A program made the translations under genes and the position numbers. Shown here piece after piece: positions 27,098-37,133 of a stretch of 64,000 nt of DNA (its first letter is position 1; each line of letters starts with the position of its first letter). The stretch lies in contig NW_026251393.1 of the NCBI RefSeq assembly GCF_025118155.1, forward strand, positions 372,001 to 436,000, written 5' to 3'. The DNA is from Cokeromyces recurvatus (taxonomy: Eukaryota > Mucoromycota > Mucoromycetes > Mucorales > Mucoraceae). The notes under the pieces are model-generated. The model searched no databases. It was not told where the DNA came from and saw nothing but the letters and a program-made list of their open reading frames with translations.

Positions 27098-27475
27098 TTA
27101 AGCATCCAAGGTAAGTCTTGACTTTGCCCTCTTTTTAATATCATTATAACAATTTCCACATAAATGATGTAAAAGCTTATTGTTTCCACATGCAGGACAA
27201 GCTGCTATATTCTCCTTTTGCTTTAATCCTTTATTAGAAGCACGCATACGTTTCTTTGAATGGGATGTCTTCTTCTTTGGTGCAGCCCAGAGGAAAGGTT
27301 CTAGCCAGATGGGTATTTGAAATGTAGGACGACTTGTAGTTTCACTGGCTAATGTATGACTATGACTGATTGAATTCGTCAAGGAAATCGTACCGAATCT
27401 CGATGCTTGCAACTTGAACACCGTTAATGGCTTTTGTTGTAAGACTGTTTTTGTACCAAGTAATCGTAAGCTCAT
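27098..27475 (-). CDS. MRPL32: Mitochondrial ribosomal protein bL32m
   Basis: A single exon of 125 aa from MSLRLLGTKTVLQQKPL; the frame is open further upstream (to 27559). The N-terminal 60 residues are basic, hydroxylated and free of acidic residues, fitting a mitochondrial presequence. The mature part is bL32: AAPKKKTSHSKKRMRASNKG, then a zinc ribbon with two CxxC pairs, CPACGNNKLLHHLCGNC. It is a component of the large mitoribosomal subunit. In yeast, presequence removal by the m-AAA protease controls assembly. I preferred the internal Met because the upstream extension is a hydrophobic, Asn-rich segment less like a presequence. Confidence 0.9.
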   Translation of the reverse strand: MSLRLLGTKTVLQQKPLTVFKLQASRFGTISLTNSISHSHTLASETTSRPTFQIPIWLEPFLWAAPKKKTSHSKKRMRASNKGLKQKENIAACPACGNNKLLHHLCGNCYNDIKKRAKSRLTLDA

Positions 27476-27559
27476 TCTTTTATTATTATTATTCCAAGAT
27501 TGATTAGAAAATGTTAAATAAAATAAAATAAAAAGATAGGCAAACTTTAAGCCGGGCAT

Positions 27560-27862
27560 ACCCCTCTCTTTCTTTTAGAGTAAAATCCTGTAGCTCTTAA
27601 CAAGTCAAGTTGAATAACTCCGACAACGTAAAAAAAAAAAAAACTCGCTCTATTTTTTTTTTTTTTCAGTAATGATATCTTTTATATTGAACACTACTAT
27701 ATGTTATGTTAATAGTTTTCAACACGAATTTATATATGTTGCTTATTATGAGAATTACAAAAATATTGAGTGCAGATTTCACTAAACTCGCCAAGACGAG
27801 TTGCTAGTATATAAACTATAAACTCCCTCCCCATTTCAAATATAAGGGGGGAGCTGCCCCGA

Positions 27863-27916
<54 letters not shown>

Positions 27917-29352
27917 CTTTTCTAATGGCAGGCTTGGCGTATCAAGTGATTTGAGTGCTCGTTGGAGGAAGGAGAAAGAATTTTGAAAAGATAGGAGTTG
28001 GGGTAAGTTGGAAACAAAATAAGAATATTTGTTGAAAGTATATATCCTCTACCATCTACTATATGAACTGGATTTGATTGAATCACAAAATAGTCAACTA
28101 CATTCAATGAAGAATAGGTGACTTGAGAATAGATTCCAAGTATAACTATTTTACTTGAATATTTCGACTTTTGATACTTTCTTTCGACGGTCTTACTAAA
28201 GAATCTGTTAGAAATGAGGAAGGAGTCAAAACACGATATAGACAGCATAGTTAAGTCTAAAGTGACATACCTAATACTAGTAGTATTGAACCTTAAAAAA
28301 AAAAGAAGGAACCTTATTTGAGAAAGCATATTAACCTTAATAATTTACATTGGGAACTCCTTTATAAAATTCTCTCTAAAGAAACAAGCCAAATCCATTA
28401 TAATAGAGATGTCTATTGCTAGTGTAGCCCTGTTGAGATACAAAGGTTGTTAGATATATTGTCATCATGTTGATGTTATCACAAGAATAGTTTAATGCTA
28501 GTGTAAAAGCAGTAATTCTAAAGCAGCAAATAAAATCTCACACAGTCGAAAATAATAAAATTTGAAATGTAACATACAGACTTTCTTAACAAGTTTTACA
28601 ACAACAGTGAATCTTTTGGAAGCAAGGGCAACATTGCTTTCTTATATATATATATATATATATTTCTCGTGACACTGAATCTATCTCTTTGTTATTATTT
28701 AATAATATCAATTAGTTTACTGAAAGTAAAGACATTTGCTTAACAAGAAGAAAATAAAAACACAAGTTTGTGTTAACAAGTGAAGGAATTTTCCTTTGAT
28801 ACGTCGTACCCTTTTGACTTTTTACATAAGCAAATACGTTATCATTAACAAGGTATATTAGATTAAGGTGTTTATAAGGATGTTATTTATGTCAAAGATG
28901 ACAGGTATTCTGTACTAATCTATTTTTATATATTCATACATACTATCTATACTTAGATTTCATAATGGATTATAATAGACTAAAGCTATCAGTTATCCTT
29001 CCAAAGGAAAAGAACAATTTTTAGTCAGTTCATAAGCAGGAACTATAAGACGAATCATGTGAATATTTAAAACAAGCACTAGGAATATTTGTTAAAGTAC
29101 TTGACACTATTGTAGTAAAAAAAAAATAATTATTTCAAGGCAAAACAAATGTAATAGCATTCTTCCATAAAGTACATCCATTGCTACTACTGGAAATTAA
29201 ATGAATAGAAAAAACCACAGGGATTTTTTTTTTATCTTTTTGTGGCTTTAAATAAATTGGCTGCTGTACTCAAATTTTATACATGTATTTATAAAAAAAA
29301 AAAAAATTCCTAGTTAACACTTTTATTTTTTTTTTTCAACACTAATAACCTA
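27560..29352. other. Intergenic, T50 run, no supported gene
   Basis: This 1.8-kb head-to-head spacer lies between bL32m and eIF2B delta. It has a GC-rich inverted-repeat patch at 27780-27866 followed by a 50-base T run, and a TA repeat near 28645. A 135-codon minus-strand frame at 27922-28329 resembles no family I know and has no clear splice partners, so I do not call it a gene. Confidence 0.6.
27867..27916. repeat. Poly(T) tract, 50 bases
   Basis: An uninterrupted T run directly after a GC-rich hairpin-capable segment (AACTCGCCAAGACGAGTT and GGGGGGAGCTGCCCC). It may be slippage or an inserted reverse-oriented poly(A) tail. Confidence 0.9.
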
Positions 29353-31319
29353 ATGGAGCATAATTTACCAAAATCTTCTGTAAGTATTTTAATAAAACTC
29401 GTTCTAAAATAAAAGAAAAAAAATGATGAATTAAACACATGTTTCTTTTTTTTTTTTTAGCCACTTGGAATTCCTATTGGAACTTCTTCCAAAGGTGTCA
29501 CCAATTCACCCAATATGGGCCAACCCATGAGTTCATCTTATGAAAATCGTTGGCTCTCAGCTAATGAAGATATCAACAAAAAGAATTCAGTTGTACGTAG
29601 AAAGAGTATTACTTCTGAAAATAAATCAACAGCAAAAGATACCACAAAAAAGAAAGAAAATAACACGACACCAGCAACAACAACGAAACCTCATGGTGAA
29701 TTTCCAAAAAAATCTCAAAAGGAAATGACAAAAGCTGAACGTCGAGCACTTCAAGAAAAGCAAAGACTCGAGAAAGCAAACCGCATCGCAGCTGGATTAC
29801 CAAAATCTGCTAAACAAGCTGCTGAATTAGAAGCTAAAAAAGCTGCTGCTGCTGCTGGTGGTGGTGCTGGTGCTGCTTCAGCAAAATCCTCAACTCATCA
29901 TCAACAAGGAGACAATAGTGGTTTAGATGTGAACAGTAATAGACAAACGAATAAAAAGAAGGCGTTATCAAAGAATCAACAAAATCAAGTGCCTTGGTTA
30001 GTTCATTTAGAAGCACCAAAGACAAATGATGCTTTGACAAAGGACCTTCATCCTGCTGTCCTTCAACTTGGTTTGTACTTTTCTGAACATAAGATTGTTG
30101 GCTCAAATGCTCGTTGTGTAGCTATGTTGGAAGTTTTTTCAAAGGTATACATATAAGTAAATAAATAGAGACTATTAGTTTGAAAATCAGGATCATGGAC
30201 TGATAAATTCAATGTAGGTTATTTCTGATCATAAACCTCCCTCAGATGCTACATTCTCGAGACACATTCAAAAACACCTTGACCCTCATATTGCATATCT
30301 TCTCAGCATTCGTCCTATGTCTTTAAGTATGCGTGAATGTATTCGTTGGTTGAAAAAGGAAATGGCAGATATTGTAGAGGAGGATCCTCCATTGAGCGAT
30401 GATGATGCACGTAAACGATTAATAGAACGTATTGGACATTTTATTCGTGAAAGAATTACGATGGCTGATAAGTTAATTGTTCAAAATGGATTACAAAAGA
30501 TTCAAGACGGCGATGTTATTTTGACTTATGCCAAGTCATCTGTAGTAGAAAGTTTATTATTAGAAACAAAGAAAAAGGGCATTGATTTTAAAGTGATTGT
30601 AGTCGATAGTCGTCCTTTATTTGAAGGGAAACGTCTTTTACGTCAATTAGTAGATGCTGGTATAGATTGTTCTTATTATTTATTATCTAGCGTTTATATT
30701 GCTCTCAAGTCAGTCACCAAAGTCATCATGGGCGCACATGCTCTCTTAAATAATGGGGCTGTTTATTCTCGTATTGGAAGTTCAATGATTGCTATGGCTG
30801 CAAGTGATAAACAAATTCCTGTCATGATTTGTTGTGAGACATATAAGTTTGTTAATCGTACACAAGTCGATTCCTTTGTTTTAAATGAATTAGGTAATCC
30901 TGACGATTTGGTGAATACAAAATCAACACATTGGATAGATGATGAAAAGGCAAATAATTCTGCTGTATTGGCTACATGGAGAGATCAACCTGACCTTAGA
31001 TTACTCAATTTATTATATGATGTTACCCCTTCCAAGTATATTACTTTAGTAGTTACCGAAGTAGGGCTTATTCCCTGTACATCTGCTCCTGTTGTAAGTA
31101 TACATATAAGCACTGAATATGTAAGTGTATATGAATATGTATGTGTGTTAATTTTTTTTTTTTTTTTTTTTTAATAATAGATTTGGCGTGAATACAAGTA
31201 AGTTTAACTTGAAACTTGACATATATTTTTATATACTAATCTTTTACTCTTTCTCTCTCTTTATTTTCTTTTCTTTTCCTATTATATATAGTGAGGAATT
31301 TGGTAAACGTGTAGCTTAA
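29353..31319 (+). CDS. GCD2: Translation initiation factor eIF2B subunit delta
   Basis: Exons 29353-29379, 29461-30144, 30218-31093, 31181-31197 and 31292-31319 give 543 aa. The N-terminal 200 residues are basic and low complexity, including Lys/Ala stretches, as in other delta subunits. The C-terminal half is the IF-2B Rossmann-like regulatory domain: LHPAVLQLGLYFSEHKIVGS, NARCVAMLEVFSKVISDHKP, DGDVILTYAKSSVVE, VIVVDSRPLFEGKRLLRQLV, TKVIMGAHALLNNGAVYSRI, and VTPSKYITLVVTEVGLIP. The last two coding exons are 17 and 28 nt and encode the family's ending (IWREYNEEFGKRVA). eIF2B exchanges GDP on eIF2, and the delta subunit helps sense phosphorylated eIF2. The subunit assignment rests on the long basic N-terminus and the SVYIALKSVTKVIMGAHA stretch. 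Confidence 0.94.
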
Positions 31320-31401
31320 TGATAATAGTCATGTGTATATCTTTAATAACATATTACAAGTAATAAATTTTTATTTTTATTTTTTTTTTTACAAGTGTTC
31401 T

Positions 31402-32507
31402 TTAGTTGTCTTCTTTATATTTTAAACCAATTTCTTTTCTCCAGGCATCCATTGCATTTGCTTGGTCTAAACTATCTTGCCAATTCATATACTTGCATTC
31501 AAGTTGACCTTGTGCAATAGCATCTGCAACTGCATCTGCTTCATAAGCAAAGAGATTTGTCTCTTCTAATTCAACAGGTATAATTTTCATTTCCTTTCCA
31601 TATTCAGTATATTCTATTTGTACAGGACCTAATTGTGGAAGGTCGGGTCTCCAGAGATTAACTACCTTTAGCATACCTTCACTACCTAGTACCTCTACAC
31701 TAGAATCTGTATCAGCAAAGATACCTGTGAATAATTGAGCGGTTATGTTTCCCTCAAACTCAATTGAAGCATTTGACCATTCATCTACTTGTGTATCAGG
31801 CTGAATATAACCTGTTGCTTTTATCTTCTTTACTAATCTTGAGTAGTTCTTTTTATTATTATTATTATTTGCGACTTTAGCAATTAAACGAGCAAAAGAC
31901 AATGGATCTATTTATAACATGAATTGAATATCATTCCCTTCTCCTTATTAAAAAAAAAAAAAAACTTACATCCACCAATATCCATGATAGCACCTCCTCC
32001 AAGTTCATTTCTCCAAAGTCTTGAAGTTGGGCCAAGGGGTCTTCCATCAAAAGAAAAATGAGCACGAATGAATTTAACTTGTCCAATAACGCCAGATTGA
32101 ATCAAGTCCACTAGTTTTAACGTTTGTGGATGACATCGATACATATAGGCCTCCATGACAAAGGTATTATGTTCTTTAGCCGTCTCTAGAATGGTTTTCA
32201 CTTGTATTTCATTGATGGCCATGGGTTTTTCAATCAACATGTGTTTATTAGCTTTAGCTGATGCTAATGCCAACTCATAATGGTATGGATGAGGTGTTGA
32301 AATGTAAACAATGTCAATTCCGTCAAAGGCTAATAAACTTTCATAACTACCAAAACTATATTGGACATTAAATTCTTCTGCAAATTTTCGAGCCGTATCC
32401 ATTGAACGACTTCCAACAGCTACAAGCTCATTACTTTTGGATGCTTGTATTGCCCTTGCAAAGGTATGAGCAATATTCCCAGTACCAATAATACCCCACC
32501 TTAACAT
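31402..32507 (-). CDS. Gfo/Idh/MocA-family oxidoreductase (dihydrodiol dehydrogenase-like)
   Basis: Exons 32507-31970 and 31907-31402 give 347 aa. The N-terminal Rossmann motif is LRWGIIGTGNIAHTFARAI. The family EKP motif (ANKHMLIEKPMAINE), the YMYRCHPQTLKLVDLI segment, and GGGAIMDIGGYPLSFARLI across the intron place it with the dimeric dihydrodiol dehydrogenase/D-xylose dehydrogenase branch. Such enzymes oxidise sugars or trans-dihydrodiols with NADP; the actual substrate is not evident. The second exon carries an Asn run (NNNNNKK) close to the splice site, which may be a lineage-specific insertion. It converges on eIF2B delta with 82 bp between stops. Confidence 0.9.
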
Positions 32508-32997
32508 AATAATAGGAAAAAAAAAAAAGAAAAAGAAAAGCGAAAAATGGAAGTTTTTTTTTTGTTTGTTTGTGCCCCCAAGAATACTGTGGTAGTAAGT
32601 AATATGGACGACATGGCACTAAAATTATGTAATACAACTCGACCCTTAATAAATGTATATAAAAGCTCTTTTTCTTTTTTTTTTTAACTCTATGGAGAGA
32701 GGTTAATAAAATGAATATTTACTACTACTACTACTACTACATTGGATATTAAAAATGAGCAGATATTGCCACTATAAACGCATAGCAGATAGTAATTATT
32801 ATTTTTATTTTATTTTTCAAGTAGACAAATGACCAAAAAAAAAATTAAAAAACAGTTGTTGTACAGACAACGAATGATGCAAATAAGTCTTTTAGTAAAC
32901 ATGTACATTAATATTTTTCCTTTTTTTTTTTTTTTCTTTTATATCTTTTTTTTTTCTTTTATACATATAAATAAATATATAAATTAATAACAAAATT
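32508..32997. other. Intergenic, T-rich
   Basis: A 490-bp head-to-head spacer with ACT triplets near 32720-32740 and T runs directly upstream of the next start. No gene is seen. Confidence 0.6.
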
Positions 32998-33647
32998 ATG
33001 GCATTTCAGGTTGTCCTTCGTGAAGGTATTGTAGGTGGTTTTGCTGGACCTACTGTCAAGTAAAGTGTTCTTTCTCAATACATTCACAAAAGAAAATATA
33101 TATATATATATTTATATACATGTATAGATACTTATAACTACTATAATAGACAAATAATTGATTTAAAAGGTGATGATACTGGTGCCAGTATCATGCAAGC
33201 CTCTTTAAAAGCAGAGTCTAAAACTGATTATCATACAAAATCAGGAGGTGTTTCTATGTACGTTTCTTTTTCTTTTTTTTTTTTTGATATTTGCGTATGA
33301 ATAATACTCATAAACAAAGTATAGTGAACAAATATCGAATGTTTTGGACACTTTGAAACAAAAGCTTCAAACGTTACCAACTGAAGAGCCTGTGGGTAGT
33401 GAGGATATTTATGGCCAAGATATTTCTTTATCTTTCTTTTCTGATGACTTTCAATGGTCTAATGGTAAAGCCAAAAAAAAAAAATAGTAAAATAGATCTA
33501 TACAAATTTATTCATTTATGTTTTAAAGGAGGACCTGAAGGTTGCTGTCATGGTGAATCAAGTGTCAAAGCAACTCCTGAACAAAAAGAAGAGTTCAAAA
33601 AATTAGTTAATCTAGTAAAAAGTTTGGGTCAAGAGTTTGCACAATAA
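32998..33647 (+). CDS. Unknown small protein, 142 aa
   Basis: Exons 32998-33059, 33150-33257, 33325-33464 and 33529-33647 give 142 aa in frame, with GTAAAG, GTACGT and GTAAAG donors. I do not recognise it. It starts MAFQVVLREGIVGGFAGPTV, a glycine-rich segment that could form a beta hairpin. A predicted helix follows, then GPEGCCHGESSVKATPEQKE and a C-terminal amphipathic helix (FKKLVNLVKSLGQEFAQ). At the last junction either the AG at 33528 or the one three bases later keeps the frame, so one Gly may be optional. Four exons in phase support a real gene. Confidence 0.65.
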
Positions 33648-33661
33648 ATAAATGATTTATT

Positions 33662-33981
33662 TTATTTTGTTTCAGCTGCTGCTGCTTTAAGTTTTGCTAA
33701 GCGTTCTCTATTTCTTTTTAATAAAATTCTATTCACATTGGCTTTTTCGATATCTGCCATTTCATGCCAATTATTAATTCTACTCATAGAACCATCCTCA
33801 TTAATAACTATTATCCAATGGTTAGTTCACAATTCAAACTAGAAGAAATTGATTATTATTATTTATTACCCACTGGGCCTAACTCTTTCAGCTTATATGT
33901 ATCATTCACATCCATCTTCACTGTTGCTTCAGCAGTAGAAGGAAGAGCAAGAATAGGCTTCTTTTCAGTTTCGCTAGACAT
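33662..33981 (-). CDS. Conserved-looking small protein, 85 aa
   Basis: Exons 33981-33870 and 33807-33662 give 85 aa. The second half reads KELGPVVINEDGSMSRINNW then HEMADIEKANVNRILLKRNR, ending in a basic, Ala-rich helix. The GPVVIN-DG-SRI-NW pattern with a following helical M-E-R-L-KRN segment looks like a small fungal and plant protein family I have seen, but I cannot name its function. Its stop codon is only 14 bp from that of the previous, oppositely oriented gene. Confidence 0.75.
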
Positions 33982-34212
33982 TTTTACTTTTATAAAATAA
34001 TTGAATACTTTTGTTGTTCTTTTAAAACAAGTTAAATGTGATTGTCTTGACAAGTAGATTTGTGGAAACATTTAGAAAAAAAAAAAAAAAAAAAGAAAAG
34101 AAAAAAAGGCAAATGTTAAAAAATAAACAATGATCAGCCAATAGAATTAATCTCAATTTTTTATACTTGTACTTTTTTTTTTCTTCGTTTTTTTTTTTTT
34201 TTCTTGTTAAAA

Positions 34213-34467
34213 ATGTCTTTTTCTTTATACGGAGCACTTCCTCCATCCAAGTCTGAAAAGGAAGCAGAAAATACAAAAAAAGAAAATAAACCAACAAATA
34301 GTGTGTTAGGTGGTCTTTATTCTTCTTTACCTCCACCAGAATCAACTACTATTTCTCAAAAGGATACATTGACAAATGCTCCAACAACAACAGCAACAAC
34401 ATCATCATCGGAAACAACCACAACAACAAATACATCTTCAGCAACAACATCAACAGTAACACCAGGA

Positions 34468-34498
<31 letters not shown>

Positions 34499-35975
34499 GA
34501 CTTTCATCACAAAAATTAATAATTATAACAATTTATTGATTAGGATGGTCTGCAATTAATAAATTTAGACCAGTTTTACGAAAGCCAGTTATTCAAGCAA
34601 AACCAAAACTAAACAAACCTTTTATCCCAACGGGTGCAACAGTTGTTTCGACTAAAACTATCACAAAAGAAGAAAAAGAAAGGGCTCAATTAGAAGCAGC
34701 AAAAGCAAATGAGCAAAATAAGGCAATACCCAGTAATATTGATTTAGGCGCTATTCCTTTATTAACCTCTGCGGATGATGTCAACGGTTTCCGTGCAGTT
34801 CAAAAACCCAAGAAAAAAGGGAAAAAGGGGAAACAACAAGCACAGCCACAACCTATTGTATTTAACATGTTGGAGGATTATGATCCACATCGACCTAATG
34901 ATTATGAACAATATAAAGAAGAACGAAAAGAGCTTCGTGAAATGCAAAAGAGAAAGAGAGTTATGGAAAAGAGGTTTAGTCGTTCAAGAAGTAGATCTTG
35001 GTCAAGGTCTCCTTCAAAATCAAGATCTCCTTCACCCTATTCCCGTTCTCCAAGCCCCGAACGTAAGTATAGAGTTGATATATAAATAGAAATGTGATTC
35101 ATTTATACCATGTATATGTATATCTATATATAAATGTCCTCCTTATTCTAATACAAATGCTTCATTACTAGCTATTTCTAATCCTGCTACAAATCCATTA
35201 GCTATAAAGATAGATCCAAATGAAACAGCAGAAGATGCTTATATGCGTAGATTGATGATGAGTCAACAGCAACAACCAAGGTAAGTGATATCAACAACTA
35301 ATGACACGTTTCTTTTTAAATAATAAAGGATTATTTTAGAGTTGAAGAGACATCACATCCTGCTCATGATATCGCCCGTAAAATACTCGCTAAATATGAT
35401 TGGCAAGAGGGACAAGGTAAATGAATTGACGAAAATAATAAAACATGTATTTTAAAGCCTTTTTATTATTTAAAAAGGACTTGGACGTGATGAGAATGGC
35501 ATAAAAGAGCCATTGGAGGTAAAGCCTATTGGACCAGGTATCAGTGCAATTATCAATAATAGCCAACAGCAGCAACCTATTGAAGACACCATAAATATTT
35601 CCAATGTAATTTTACTAACAAATATGGTTGGGCCTGGTGAAGTAGATGATATGTTACAAGAGGAAACCGCTGATGAATGTTCAAAATATGGTAAAGTTGA
35701 AAGGTGTCTTATTTTTGAGGTAACTTTTTATACATGTATATGTATATAAAAGATCTAAATAATGAAAATATGAATAGGTACCAAAGGGAAAGATTCCAGA
35801 TGATCGTGCTGTTCGTATATTTGTTAAATTTGCAGAGACAGAAGCTGCACAGAGAGCGGTGAATGATTTAAATGGTCGTTTCTTTGGTGGTAGAGTAGTC
35901 CATGCGTCATTCTTTGATAACACTAGATTTGATAAGCTAGATTTAGCTCCATCAAAGGAAGAATTGTATATGTAG
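34213..35975 (+). CDS. RBM17: Splicing factor SPF45/RBM17
   Basis: Exons 34213-34468, 34544-35062, 35172-35280, 35340-35416, 35478-35719 and 35778-35975 give 466 aa. The start MSFSLYGALPPSKSEKEAEN is typical of SPF45. A Thr/Ser-rich linker, a WSAINKFRPVLRKPVIQAKP segment, charged helices and an RS-like patch (RSRSRSWSRSPSKSRSPSP) follow. Then comes a G-patch at about 300-340 (AHDIARKILAKYDWQEGQGL, GRDENGIKEPL) and a C-terminal UHM-type RRM (VILLTNMVGPGEVDD, YGKVERCLIFEVPKGK, VRIFVKFAETEAAQRAVNDL, NGRFFGGRVVHASF). The RFF loop and the acidic helix are the UHM features that bind ULM peptides of SF3b155, U2AF and SF1. It acts in 3' splice-site choice. Confidence 0.94.
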
Positions 35976-37133
35976 TAATTTGCTTGTGTAATAAATGTAT
36001 ACTGTGGAATAATTTCATTTAAAGCAGTCAAGAATGTATGCATACATACAACAAAGAATGTCATATCTGGAAATTTTGTATAGTCTTGAATGAAAAAATA
36101 TATATATATATACATGTATATAATGCATATAAATATAAACCAATAATGAAATCATGTAAAGTTAAACTGAAAACGTCTTAAAGCTTATGAATAAATATCG
36201 AATGTTTATAATATACACATTCTTTTTCAGTTAATAAAGCTTGAAGGTAGAAGGGTTATATTAAGTTAAAATATTGGGTATATTAGGCCTCTTTGAAAAT
36301 AAAGAAAAAAAAATATAAAAAATAGAAATATGTCTATGAACTTACTAACTAAGATAATATATTGTGATAGCAGTCTTCACCTTTGTTTATGACAATTACA
36401 AATAAAGCTGTTAATAGTGTAGAGTAGCAAGTTCTATGTATAAATCATTCAATGCTGCATTTATAATTATACATTTATTTAGAGTAGAGGAGTAGAGCCC
36501 TAACTTGAAATTGTAGTTATGAACAAATATTCAATAGTACAAGCATAACTGTATACTATATATCTTTCTTAAAGGATATGTTCTATCATTATTATCTAGT
36601 CTTTATGTACCTTATAGTTATATACATATAAGCTTTAAGTAAATAAAATGGCCTGAATTTACGTTACTAGGAATACGAAAACAAAAGGTATCATTCATCG
36701 CACAGTGTGTACTAATAGTAATGTTCTACTTGTTTGTTGCCCTTATTCTTGAAACTAACTATTTATGTTTCTATCATCTCCTTCCCTTAGTGTAGTAGTA
36801 ATAGCTGTATGTTATTTTGAATAACAGGGTCATATAACTAAATATGTGACAAGGTCCAGTATTACGTGTGATCTTACTCTTGGGCGTAGACAAAGGAACA
36901 AAAATGACTTGTTTACAATTAGCTCAAACAATAGAATCAATTCGAACTATTTTTCACTGTTTGTTCATTCACTATTCTATGGAATAACTAAGCAATTAGA
37001 TATTTACTCTACAATTGGTTATAAAATTTTATTAATAAATTAAAGCGAGCTTTTTTCCGTCCTTTTTTTTTTTTTTTTTTATTTTATTTCTTTAAAAAAA
37101 ATACACACACAATACTACACGTATTCATAATAC
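35976..37133. other. Intergenic, no supported gene
   Basis: A 1.16-kb spacer between two plus-strand genes. TA-repeat traces occur at 36090-36120 and a T run at about 37063-37080 precedes the STT4 start. A 65-codon frame at 36846-37043 has no recognisable similarity. Confidence 0.6.

Noticed and set aside
27922..28329. 135-codon minus-strand frame
   Set aside because: No recognisable domains, hydrophobic random-looking composition and no convincing splice partners. It is probably a chance frame in AT-rich DNA.
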